From NCBI GenBank assembly GCA_016713725.1, contig JADJOO010000027.1, positions 1-28,770 on the forward strand: a DNA stretch of 28,770 bases. The letters are read 5' to 3'. Position 1 is the stretch's first letter, and the number at the start of each line of letters is the position of its first letter. Below the pieces are notes generated by a model, which saw only the letters and a program-made list of their open reading frames with translations, ran no database searches and was not told where the DNA came from. This stretch comes from Pseudomonadota bacterium. GTDB taxonomy: Bacteria; Pseudomonadota; Gammaproteobacteria; Steroidobacterales; Steroidobacteraceae. The position numbers and the translations under genes are program-made. Below are positions 10,980 through 18,196 of the stretch, in pieces.

Positions 10980-12197
10980 ATGGCCAAGACAAAGCGATCC
11001 AGGACCCTTTCAGCAGGCAAGAAGCGCCGGGCTCCGAAAACGCCGGCAGCGTCGCCACGTACCGGACCGCCCGCTGCGCAGGCCGTCACGGCGGCGAGTG
11101 CTGTCAAATTGCCGCTCGAACAGATACGCGAGCGCATCGACAGTGTCGACTCGCAGCTGCACGCGCTGATCAATGAGCGCGCACGACTCGCGCAGCGGGT
11201 AGGCGTGTCGAAGCACGCAGCCGGCCACACCGTCGATTTCTACCGCCCGGAGCGCGAATCCCAGGTCTTGCGCCTCGCCCTGCAGCGCAACCAGGACGAG
11301 GGCGGGCCACTGCGGGACGAAGAGGTCCTGCGGCTGTTCCGCGAGATCATGTCCGCGTGCCTCGCGCAGCAGAACGCGCTCAAGATCGGTTACCTCGGAC
11401 CCGAGGGCACGTTCACGCAGCAGGCGGTGCTCAAGTATTTCGGCCATTCCGTGCGGCCGCTGCCGCTGACGTCGGTCGAGGAAGTCTTCCACGAGGTGGA
11501 GTCCGGCGCTGCCGACTTCGGTGTGGTTCCGATCGAGAACTCGACTGAAGGCACGGTAAACAACACGCTCGACATGTTCCTGACCTCGCCGCTGAAGATC
11601 ATCGGCGAGGTGGAACTGCGCATCCATCAGAACCTGATGGGTCGCATGACGATGCTCGGCGACATCCGCCGGGTGTGCGGTCACCCGCAGTCGCTGGCGC
11701 AGTGCCGCGGCTGGCTGCAGGAGCACATGCCCACCGTCGAGCGTATCGTCGTCAGCAGCAATGCCGAAGGCGCGCGTCGTGCACGCGACGAGGACGGAAC
11801 GGCTGCGATTGCCGGCGCGGCCGCCGCCGAAGTGTACGGCCTGAACCTGCTGGTGCCGGAAGTCGAGGACCGCCCCGACAACACGACGCGTTTCCTCGTG
11901 ATCGGGCGCAAGGCCGCGAGCCCGGGCGAGGCCGACAAGACAACGCTGCTGGTATCGGCCGCGAAAACCGATGCGCCTGGCGCGTTGTATCGCCTGCTCG
12001 AGCCCCTGGCGCAGCACGGCATCAGCCTGACGCGCATCGAATCGCGCCCGTCCCGCAAGAAGAAATGGGACTACGTGTTCTTCATCGACGTCGAGGGCCA
12101 CGCCGAGCGCGAGCCGCTGGCAACGGCGCTCGCCGAGCTCAAGCGTCGCGCGTCGCTGTACCGCGTCGTCGGCGCCTATCCGAAGGCGATCCTCTGA
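10980..12197 (+). CDS. pheA: Chorismate mutase / prephenate dehydratase (P-protein)
   Basis: Bifunctional enzyme taking chorismate via prephenate to phenylpyruvate for phenylalanine. Three domains are visible: AroQ chorismate mutase from about residue 45 (PLEQIRERIDSVDSQLHALI, then DFYRPERESQVL); prephenate dehydratase from about residue 135 (KIGYLGPEGTFTQQAVLKYF, PIENSTEGTVNNTLDM, with the catalytic DNTTRF); and a C-terminal ACT domain with the phenylalanine-binding ESRPSRKKKWDYVFF. The first 40 or so residues form an unusual basic Lys/Arg/Ala/Pro extension not needed for catalysis. I chose the ATG at 10980; a GTG at 10965 is an alternative. The frame is intact. aroA starts one base after its stop, so the two are likely co-transcribed. 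Confidence 0.97.
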   Translation: MAKTKRSRTLSAGKKRRAPKTPAASPRTGPPAAQAVTAASAVKLPLEQIRERIDSVDSQLHALINERARLAQRVGVSKHAAGHTVDFYRPERESQVLRLALQRNQDEGGPLRDEEVLRLFREIMSACLAQQNALKIGYLGPEGTFTQQAVLKYFGHSVRPLPLTSVEEVFHEVESGAADFGVVPIENSTEGTVNNTLDMFLTSPLKIIGEVELRIHQNLMGRMTMLGDIRRVCGHPQSLAQCRGWLQEHMPTVERIVVSSNAEGARRARDEDGTAAIAGAAAAEVYGLNLLVPEVEDRPDNTTRFLVIGRKAASPGEADKTTLLVSAAKTDAPGALYRLLEPLAQHGISLTRIESRPSRKKKWDYVFFIDVEGHAEREPLATALAELKRRASLYRVVGAYPKAIL

Positions 12198-12198
12198 G

Positions 12199-13595
12199 AT
12201 GACGTCCTACGTCGTCGACCCGGCCGACCGCGTCGCCGGGCAGATCACCGTCCCGGGCGACAAGTCGGTCTCGCACCGCGCCGTCATGTTCGGGGCGCTG
12301 GCAGAAGGGCGGACGCACGTCACGGGATTCCTTGAGGGCGAAGACTGCCTCTCCACCATGAAGGCCGTCGCGCATCTTGGCGTCCGTGTCGAACGACCCG
12401 GTGCCGGTGAAGTCATCGTCGATGGCGTCGGCCTGCACGGCTTGCGTGCGCCCACGGCCACGCTCGACATGGGGAACGCAGGCACGGCAATGCGGCTCTT
12501 CATGGGCCTGCTCAGCGCCCAGCCGTTCGATTCCGAGCTGAGCGGTGACGAATCATTGATGCGCCGTCCGATGGAGCGCGCCGCGAAACCGCTGCGCGCC
12601 ATGGGCGCCGCATCGAAACGCACGACGGGAGACCGCCGGTGCGGATTCGCGGCGGGCAGCAGCTGCAAGGCATCCGCTACGAGATGCCCGTCGCCAGCGC
12701 GCAGGTGAAATCCGCGGTGCTGCTTGCAGGGCTGTATGCGAAGGGCGAGACCACCGTGGTCGAACCGGCCGTCACGCGCGATCACACCGAGCGCATGCTC
12801 CAAAGTTTTGGTTGCGAGGTCCGCGCACGCGACGGCGTGGTGGCTCTCGCGGCACCGAAGTCGCTGCAGGCCGCAAGCGTCCGCGTACCGGGCGATATCT
12901 CGTCTGCGGCATTCTTCCTGGTCGCGGCGTGTCTCGGAGCGCGCGAGCCATTCACGATCCGCGACGTCGGCGTGAACCCGACTCGCACCGGCATCCTGGA
13001 AATGCTGGCCCTGATGGGTGCGGACCTGCGCCTGATCAACCACCGCAACTTTGGCCGGGAACCCGTGGCCGACATCGAAGTGCGGCCGTCGCGACTGAAG
13101 GGCGCGCGCATCCCCGAGCGGCTCGTGCCATTGGCAATCGACGAGTTCCCGGCGCTGTTCGTCGCCGCTGCGTGTGCGGAAGGCGAGACGCTGGTCACCG
13201 GCGCCGCAGAACTGCGCGTCAAGGAAAGTGATCGCATCGCGGCCATGGCGCGTGGCTTCGAGGTGCTCGGCGTGCAGCATGAAGCGCTGGCCGACGGCAT
13301 GCGCATCGTGGGCGGCAACCCGTTCCGCGGCGGCACGATCGACAGTCGTGGCGATCACCGGATCGCGATGGCGTTCGCTGTCGCGAGCCTGCGTGCAACG
13401 GCGCCGATCGAGATCCTCGACGTTGACAACGTGGCCACAAGCTTTCCGGGCTTCGACCTGCTCGCAAACAGCGTTGGCTTGCAGGTAGGGTCAGGGATGG
13501 GAAATGGGGACGCTCACCCCGGTATAGGTGGCGTCCCTCAACGATCCCTTGGCGTGCCGATGGGTTGCCGAGGCTGTCGAGCGCCGGTCGCATAG
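12199..13595 (+). CDS. aroA: 3-phosphoshikimate 1-carboxyvinyltransferase (EPSP synthase)
   Basis: Joins shikimate-3-phosphate and PEP, the sixth step of the shikimate pathway. Motifs: VPGDKSVSHRAVMFGALAEG, LEGEDCLSTMKA, LDMGNAGTAMRLFMG, VASAQVKSAVLLAGL, TRDHTERML, LRVKESDRIA, and DHRIAMAFAVAS. The sequence resembles the class II subgroup (LEGEDxxxT, NPTRTGILE). The PEP-site loop has Gly in NAGTAM, the usual glyphosate-sensitive form. One missing base near 12610 (GGCGCCGCATC) breaks the frame; because the gene is essential for aromatic synthesis, a sequence error is likely. The native C-terminus is near 13490 (LLANSVGLQVG); the remaining 35 or so residues come from a REP-like repeat and foreign DNA. 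Confidence 0.95.
13506..13537. repeat. REP-like palindromic repeat, copy B
   Basis: GGGGACGCTCACC at 13506-13518 faces an imperfect inverse GGTGGCGTCCC at 13527-13537, which lacks one A relative to the other copies. It lies inside the extended aroA frame and marks the left border of the accessory insert between aroA and cmk. Confidence 0.75.
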
Positions 13596-13730
13596 GCAAT
13601 CTCGAGCATCTCGACCATCCACGCCAGGCGCTCGGCAGGTGTCTTGCGCAAAAAGGCCCAGCGACGCAGCCGCTCCGCGTCGTCACGTTCCCCACGCTTG
13701 CGGGATCGACTGTGGATCGAATTCGGTCAC
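13538..13730 (-). CDS. Small protein paired with the nucleotidyltransferase (unknown function)
   Basis: Minus-strand frame of about 62 residues beginning VTEFDPQSIPQAW, then ERDDAERLRRWAFLRKTPAERL and WMVEMLEIAYATGARQPRQP. One extra G near 13698 breaks the frame. The GTG at 13730 overlaps the TGA that ends the nucleotidyltransferase frame (GTGA), so the two are a coupled pair. The protein is charged and helical-looking, and I cannot assign a domain. Its stop lies at the edge of REP copy B. By analogy with other such two-gene modules it may be a partner or antitoxin, but that is inference. Confidence 0.5.
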
Positions 13731-14227
13731 GGGTCTTCCTCGCTGTTGCAGCAAGCGGAGCCGCTCGACATCTTCAGGTCACGGGGACGCGCCGTTTGCT
13801 GCTTCATGTCCATGAGGTGTGCAACCGATGCAACGCGAATCTGCACAGCGCCAAGCGTGACGATGACGGAATCATTCAGCAGCTTCGTGAATGGAATCGG
13901 GCACGCGAGCAGTACGTCGACCGTGGGTCGGCGGTTGGTTGAATCCCACAGGCTGAAGACTTCCATCCCTCGCTCAAGCCGCCATTGCTCGCGGATGGCC
14001 TCATTTGCCAGCAACGCCGGGTCCACTGGCGCGAATGAACGGTAGCCGGCATTGATCAGCGTAGTGACCAGATCAGTCGAAGGGCCTGGTGCGAGATCGA
14101 TGACCAGGTCGATATTGCCAGTCACCCGGTCGATACCGTGTAGCAGCATTGCGAGCCCGCCCACTACGACGTACGGAACCTGTGCTGCATTTATTACGGC
14201 GAACAGGCTGAGGAAATCCGTCGGCAT
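13727..14227 (-). CDS. Nucleotidyltransferase-fold protein (MNT/AbiEii-like) with NxD in place of DxD
   Basis: About 166 residues. The N-terminus PYVVVGGLAMLLHGIDRVTG has the GG...HG...R.T pattern of small nucleotidyltransferases found in toxin-antitoxin and phage-defence modules, and is followed by NIDLVIDLAP. The metal-binding pair DxD is therefore NxD here (codon AAT), so activity is doubtful. Near the end, MDMKQQTARPRDL is followed by out-of-frame codons; removing one indel gives EDVERLRLLQQRGRP, the usual helical end, which suggests a sequence error there. The gene is transcribed opposite to aroA and cmk, a sign of later insertion. The target is unknown. Confidence 0.6.
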   Translation of the reverse strand: MPTDFLSLFAVINAAQVPYVVVGGLAMLLHGIDRVTGNIDLVIDLAPGPSTDLVTTLINAGYRSFAPVDPALLANEAIREQWRLERGMEVFSLWDSTNRRPTVDVLLACPIPFTKLLNDSVIVTLGAVQIRVASVAHLMDMKQQTARPRDLKMSSGSACCNSEEDP

Positions 14228-14230
14228 GGC

Positions 14231-14272
14231 TCATTATAGTGACTGGCTGCATGCCGTCACTGCCCCTCCGAC
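14231..14272 (+). repeat. Second repeat family, copy 1
   Basis: A stretch containing ATAGTGACTGGCTGCATGCC and ending CCTCCGAC matches 15611-15652 at about 34 of 42 positions by eye. It lies just upstream of the nucleotidyltransferase start on the minus strand. Confidence 0.6.
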
Positions 14273-14293
14273 GGTTGGGGGATAGTCGGAGGG
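14264..14293. repeat. 9-bp inverted repeat CCCTCCGAC / GTCGGAGGG
   Basis: Perfect 9-bp arms at 14264-14272 and 14285-14293 around a 12-base loop containing GGTTGGGGG. The left arm is the end of the second repeat family, and the CTCCGAC motif recurs at 15646. It may be a second small palindromic element or a transcript-end hairpin. Confidence 0.6.
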
Positions 14294-14316
14294 TTTAGTC
14301 GAAAATTGAAAATTGA

Positions 14317-14401
14317 AATTGGGGACGCTCACCTATTACACAACTATTACAAAGGGTGGGGTGAGTAATAGGTGAGGAGTAATAGGTGAGCGTCCCCAAT
14401 T
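14317..14401. repeat. REP-like palindromic repeat, copy C (23-bp perfect arms)
   Basis: The arms at 14317-14339 and 14379-14401 are perfect reverse complements over 23 bp and enclose a 39-base spacer. The spacer holds a further partial unit, so GAGTAATAGGTGAG is repeated in tandem at 14363-14376 and 14377-14390. The core GGGGACGCTCACCTATT is identical to copy A. The right arm fuses directly to the truncated higB frame. Confidence 0.9.
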
Positions 14402-14595
14402 TCCTGAAGGGTGCAGAACGTGGTCGATGGTCGATCTGGGTGAATGGAAACTGTCGCGTGACATTCGAGTTCCGGGACGGTCACGCGTACATCCTGGACT
14501 ATGAGGACTACCACGATGGCGATGCACAACCCCCCACATCCTGGCGAGTTCATCTCGTCGGTTTATCTGGAGCCGAATGGCATCAGCGGCCGTGA
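14401..14595 (+). pseudogene. higB: Truncated HigB-type toxin (C-terminal half only)
   Basis: HigB/RelE-fold toxins are ribosome-dependent mRNA endonucleases of about 92 residues. Here only the C-terminal part remains: FLKGAERGRWSIWVNGNCRV, then TFEFRDGHAYILDYEDYH, the family's characteristic ending. The N-terminal 50 or so residues are missing, and the homology begins exactly where the REP copy C arm ends. The frame runs on past DYH to a stop at 14595, so the normal stop is also lost. No start codon or ribosome site is visible. It overlaps the start of an intact higA, as is normal for higBA order. Confidence 0.75.
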
Positions 14596-14809
14596 GTTGG
14601 CGGCGAAGCTCGGCGTGGCGGCCTCCACCCTGAATCGCGTGTTGACCGGCGCGAGCGGGATCAGCCCGGAGATGGCGCTGCGACTCTCGAAGAGTCTGGG
14701 GCGTTCGCCCGAGAGCTGGCTCGCTTTGCAGTACAGCTACGATCTCTGGCAGGCAAGGCAGCAAGTCGATTTGAGTCGCGTCGGCAAGGTCCGACTGACC
14801 GCCACTTGA
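14516..14809 (+). CDS. higA: HigA-type antitoxin (XRE helix-turn-helix)
   Basis: 97 residues. MAMHNPPHPGEFISSVYLEP is the HigA N-terminal signature. A helix-turn-helix follows: SGRELAAKLGVAASTLNRVL, then the classic ISPEMALRLSKSLGRSPESW. HigA neutralises HigB and represses its own operon. The start ATG at 14516 is preceded by GAGGA at 14503-14507 with good spacing. Its partner toxin is truncated, so it is an orphan antitoxin here; a role in blocking related toxins is inference. It converges on a second HigA at 14905. Confidence 0.88.
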   Translation: MAMHNPPHPGEFISSVYLEPNGISGRELAAKLGVAASTLNRVLTGASGISPEMALRLSKSLGRSPESWLALQYSYDLWQARQQVDLSRVGKVRLTAT

Positions 14810-14904
14810 CACTCGGCCTCTGGCGAGCGACTGGAGCTTTGGCTCTGGTGCCCGGGGTGGCAGGGGTGCTGGGAGTTGGGCAGCTCCCGCAGCAGGCGGG
14901 TGTG

Positions 14905-15213
14905 TCAGGCGGCGCGTGACCGGTCAGGGCCGTCCGCCAGCGTGGGAAGTGCCTTCACTGCCTTGCCGGATTCACGTTCGGCGACGCGCAGCTCGAAGAG
15001 CTTCTGCAGATTCAGCCAGAACTCGGCGCTGGTGCCGAAAAAGTGACCGAGCCGGAGCGCCGTGTCACCGGTTATTGCGCGCTGCCCGTTCAGGACCAGT
15101 GTCACCCGATTGGTGGGTACCTTGATCCGGCGGGCGAGTTCCGCCGCGCTCATGCCGAGTTCCTCGAGCTGCTCGGCCAGGTGTGCGCCAGGATGAATTG
15201 CCGTGCGTGCCAT
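14905..15213 (-). CDS. higA: HigA-type antitoxin, second locus
   Basis: 102 residues, intact. MARTAIHPGAHLAEQLEELG is followed by MSAAELARRIKVPTNRVTLV, NGQRAITGDTALRLGHFFG and TSAEFWLNLQ, the full HigA/VapI helix-turn-helix pattern. The ATG at 15213 lies 7 bp after the stop of the HigB-like toxin. It differs clearly from the plus-strand HigA, so this is a separate acquisition rather than a duplication. A short GGGAG hairpin (14871-14888) sits between the two convergent higA genes. Confidence 0.88.
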   Translation of the reverse strand: MARTAIHPGAHLAEQLEELGMSAAELARRIKVPTNRVTLVLNGQRAITGDTALRLGHFFGTSAEFWLNLQKLFELRVAERESGKAVKALPTLADGPDRSRAA

Positions 15214-15220
15214 AACGACC

Positions 15221-15484
15221 TCAGTGATAGTCCAAAATTTCGACGTTGAGCGGGCCCTTGGATTCTTTCGGCCACTCGAAGCACACCCGCCATTGATCGT
15301 TGATGGGATGCTGTCTGCCTTGCGATCGCCTTTCAGCGCCTCGAGCGGTGCGGCGGCGGCAGTCGTCGAGCGCAATCGCCGCGTGCAGCTGATCCAGCTT
15401 CATCGACGCTTTCTGTGAAATGCCGTCAAAGGCCTTGACCCGCTTGCCGTCGGCAAAGTCACGCGTGCGCTTATCACGGTAGCG
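15221..15484 (-). pseudogene. higB: HigB/RelE-type toxin, second locus, frameshifted
   Basis: Pieced together: RYRDKRTRDFADGKRVKAF, then KASMKLDQLHAAIALDD, LEALKGDRK, INDQWRVCFEWPKE and the ending VEILDYH with a TGA at 15221-15223. This covers nearly all of a 92-residue HigB, including the LKGDRxGxxxIRINDQ region, but the frame changes at least twice near 15300-15360 and no clean start is seen (a GTG lies just out of frame near 15477). It may be a real inactivated toxin or a victim of sequence errors; the antitoxin beside it is intact. Confidence 0.7.
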
Positions 15485-15610
15485 CGGCCGGGCGGCGGGG
15501 GACTGTAGTCAGAGGTATGCGTTACGTCAAGCGTATCGAATTCGATCAGTGGAGTCGGGCCGGCCCCCCTGACGCTTCCGACTATGTCGCAACCAGTTCC
15601 CTCGAATGCT

Positions 15611-15652
15611 GAATAATAGTGGCTGGCTTCATGCCATCACCGCACCTCCGAC
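15611..15652 (+). repeat. Second repeat family, copy 2
   Basis: Starts with AATAATAGTGGCTGGC and contains TTCATGCCATCACC; it ends CCTCCGAC and matches the copy at 14231-14272 at about 34 of 42 positions by eye. It runs straight into the C-rich tract before cmk. Confidence 0.6.
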
Positions 15653-15680
15653 TAACCCCCAACCCCTAACCCCTAACCCC
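15650..15680 (+). repeat. C-rich tract with tandem CCCCTAA units, abutting cmk
   Basis: Tandem units of the form AACCCCT end in CCCCTAACCCC directly before the TTG at 15681. This resembles the tract before serA at 9781-9810. It is telomere-like in sequence only; the location is internal to a bacterial chromosome. Confidence 0.75.
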
Positions 15681-16361
15681 TTGACTCCCGTCCTCACCAT
15701 CGACGGCCCCAGCGGCTCCGGCAAGGGCACCATCGCCCGCCGGGTGGCCACCGCGCTCGGCTTCCATCTGCTCGACAGCGGGGCCCTTTACCGGCTGGTC
15801 GCCCTCGCGGGCAGCCAGCAAGGCGTCGCCGCGGACGACCAACCGGGCCATGCCAGGGTGGCCCGCGAACTCGAGGTGCAGTTCGGCATGGACGGGGCAG
15901 GGGAGGAACGGATCCTGCTGGCCGGGACGGACGTCACCCGCGCCATCCGTACCGAAACCGCAGGAGCGGAGGCCTCCCGGGTGGCCGCAATGCCGCCCGT
16001 CCGCTCGGCTTTGCTCAGCCGGCAGCACGCTTTTGCCCAGCCGCCGGGCCTGGTCGCCGACGGCCGGGACATGGGGACGGTGGTTTTCCCCGGGTCGCCG
16101 CTCAAGATCTACCTGACCGCCAGCCCGGACGAGCGTGCCCTGAGGCGCCATAAGCAGTTGAAAGACAAGGGACTTACGGTTACCATCGCCGGCCTTTCAC
16201 AGGAGATCCGCGAGCGGGATTTGCGCGATTCCAGCCGTCCAGTGGCGCCACTGCGCCCGGCGGAGGACGCGGTCATCCTCGACTCGACGGGGCTCACCAT
16301 CGAACAGGTCGTGGATCAGGTCCTCGCGCTCGCACGGAGCCGCCTCCCCGCGATTTCTTGA
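15681..16361 (+). CDS. cmk: Cytidylate kinase
   Basis: Phosphorylates CMP/dCMP with ATP. It is 226 residues, the usual size. The P-loop IDGPSGSGKGTIARRVA is at the N-terminus, followed by HLLDSGALYRLVAL, VADGRDMGTVVFPG and the LID-region DLRDSSRPVAPLRPA; all are typical. The first codon of the conserved part is the TTG at 15681 (LTPVLTIDGP), directly after a C-rich repeat. An ATG at 15606 in the same frame would add 25 repeat-encoded residues and has no family support. rpsA follows, the usual cmk-rpsA order. The frame is intact. Confidence 0.95.
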   Translation: MTPVLTIDGPSGSGKGTIARRVATALGFHLLDSGALYRLVALAGSQQGVAADDQPGHARVARELEVQFGMDGAGEERILLAGTDVTRAIRTETAGAEASRVAAMPPVRSALLSRQHAFAQPPGLVADGRDMGTVVFPGSPLKIYLTASPDERALRRHKQLKDKGLTVTIAGLSQEIRERDLRDSSRPVAPLRPAEDAVILDSTGLTIEQVVDQVLALARSRLPAIS

Positions 16362-16501
16362 GCGTGCTGGCACCCGCAAGTGCGGGACCGGTGCATTGTT
16401 GTTGGCGCCCGGCAGGATGCCAGGCGTCTTCTCATCAACCCTGTGCGTGCAGGATGCACGCAAGGCAAAGGGCCCAAGGCCCCCAGGTAGAAGTGAACAG
16501 C

Positions 16502-18184
16502 ATGAGCATGGTCGAAAGTTTTGCCCAGATGTTTGAAGAGAGCCTCGCGAGTCAGCGGATTCGCCCGGGCCAGATCCTCACCGGACGCGTGATCGAAGTT
16601 GGTCCCGACGTCGTCGTGGTGAGCGCAGGACTCAAGTCCGAAGCCGTCATCCCTGTCGCGCAGTTCAAGAATGAACGCGGCGAAATCGAAGTCGCCGTCG
16701 GCGACGATGTCGAAGTCGCGCTGGACAGCGTCGAGGACGGCTCCGGCGAAACGCGCCTCTCCCGCGAGAAGGCCAAGCGCGCCCGCACCTGGGAGCGCCT
16801 CGAAACCGCGTTCGAGAAGCAGGAGGTCGTCAAGGGCCTCATCAACGGTCGCGTCAAGGGCGGCTTCACCGTCGAGATCGAATTCGTCCGTGCGTTCCTG
16901 CCGGGTTCGCTCGTGGACGTGCGCCCGGTGCGCGATCCGAGCTACCTCGAGGGCAAGGTCCACGAGTTCAAGATCATCAAGCTCGACCAGAAGCGCAACA
17001 ACGTCGTCGTGTCGCGACGTGCGGTCGTGGAACAGGAATACAGCGCCGAGCGCACGGAGCTGCTCGACAAGCTGCAGGAAGGCGCCGTCATCAAGGGCGT
17101 CGTCAAGAACCTCACCGATTACGGCGCGTTCGTCGACCTCGGCGGCATCGACGGCCTGCTGCACATCACCGACATGGCGTGGAAGCGCGTCAAGCACCCG
17201 TCGGAAGTCGTCAACGTGGGCGACGAGATCGAAGTCCGCATCCTCAAGTTCGACCGCGAACGCCAGCGCGTCAGCCTCGGCCTGAAGCAGCTCGGTTCCG
17301 ATCCCTGGCAGAACATCGCGCGCCGCTACCCGGCGGGCACGCGCCTGTTTGGCAAGGTCACGAACATTGCCGACTACGGCTGCTTCGTCGAGATCGAAGA
17401 GGGCGTCGAAGGCCTCGTCCACGTGTCCGAGATGGACTGGACCAACAAGAACGTCAACCCGTCCAAGGTCGTGCACATCGGTCAGGAGACTGAAGTCATG
17501 GTGCTGGACATCGACGAAGAGCGTCGCCGCATTTCGCTCGGCATCAAGCAGTGCCAGCCGAACCCGTGGCGTGAGTTCGCCGACAACTACAACCGCGGCG
17601 ACAAGGTCAGCGGCCAGATCCGTTCCATCACCGACTTCGGCCTGTTCATCGGCCTGGCCGGCGGCATCGACGGCCTCGTGCACCTGTCCGACCTCTCCTG
17701 GGACATCACCGGCGAAGAAGCGGTGCGTGGCTACCAGAAGGGCCAGACCGTCGAGGCAGTCGTGGTCGCGATCGACCCGGAGCGCGAGCGCATCTCGCTC
17801 AGCGTCAAGCAGCTGGCGCAGGACCCGTTCTCGAACTGGATCGCCCAGCACCCGAAGGGCACGATCGTCCGCGGCATCGTGCGCGAAGTCGAAGCCAAGG
17901 GCGCCATCGTCGACCTGGGCGGCGGCATCGACGGCTACCTGCGTGCATCCGAACTGGCCCGTGATCGCGTCGAAGACGCGCGTATGCTGCTGAAGGTCGG
18001 CGACGAGGTCGAGGCCAAGTTCACCGCCGTGGATCGCAAGGTCCGCACGGTTGCGCTCTCGATCAAGGCGAAGGACATGGCCGAGGAACACGAAGCGATG
18101 CAGAGTTATCGCTCCGATTCCACGACCGGCACCAGTCTCGGCGACCTGCTCAAGGAGCAGATCTCCGGCCAGGACGACGAGTAA
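16502..18184 (+). CDS. rpsA: 30S ribosomal protein S1
   Basis: Binds mRNA and brings it to the small subunit, especially messages with weak ribosome sites. It is 560 residues, the normal proteobacterial length. The start MSMVESFAQMFEESL is the family N-terminus; longer in-frame starts have no homology. Six S1 RNA-binding repeats can be followed, e.g. GQILTGRVIEVGPDVVVVSA, GAVIKGVVKNLTDYGAFVDL, GTRLFGKVTNIADYGCFVEI, GDKVSGQIRSITDFGLFIGL and GTIVRGIVREVEAKGAIVDL. The frame is intact. The 140 bp upstream to cmk hold no gene and presumably the rpsA leader. Confidence 0.99.
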   Translation: MSMVESFAQMFEESLASQRIRPGQILTGRVIEVGPDVVVVSAGLKSEAVIPVAQFKNERGEIEVAVGDDVEVALDSVEDGSGETRLSREKAKRARTWERLETAFEKQEVVKGLINGRVKGGFTVEIEFVRAFLPGSLVDVRPVRDPSYLEGKVHEFKIIKLDQKRNNVVVSRRAVVEQEYSAERTELLDKLQEGAVIKGVVKNLTDYGAFVDLGGIDGLLHITDMAWKRVKHPSEVVNVGDEIEVRILKFDRERQRVSLGLKQLGSDPWQNIARRYPAGTRLFGKVTNIADYGCFVEIEEGVEGLVHVSEMDWTNKNVNPSKVVHIGQETEVMVLDIDEERRRISLGIKQCQPNPWREFADNYNRGDKVSGQIRSITDFGLFIGLAGGIDGLVHLSDLSWDITGEEAVRGYQKGQTVEAVVVAIDPERERISLSVKQLAQDPFSNWIAQHPKGTIVRGIVREVEAKGAIVDLGGGIDGYLRASELARDRVEDARMLLKVGDEVEAKFTAVDRKVRTVALSIKAKDMAEEHEAMQSYRSDSTTGTSLGDLLKEQISGQDDE

Positions 18185-18196
18185 ACCCGCACGGAC

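Larger units (their letters stand above)
15485..15680. other. Intergenic stretch before cmk with second-family repeat and C-rich tract
   Basis: No gene is recognisable between 15485 and 15610. A second-family repeat copy lies at 15611-15652 and a C-rich CCCCTAACCCC tract at 15650-15680. The cmk promoter must lie here or further upstream, but I see no convincing -35/-10 pair. Confidence 0.5.

Noticed and set aside
14363..14390. Tandem GAGTAATAGGTGAG units as a possible CRISPR or iteron start
   Set aside because: Only two units without spacers; they are partial arms of the REP-like palindrome.
13500..15680. An insertion sequence or integron in the accessory insert
   Set aside because: No transposase, integrase or terminal duplication could be found; only short palindromes and toxin-antitoxin genes.
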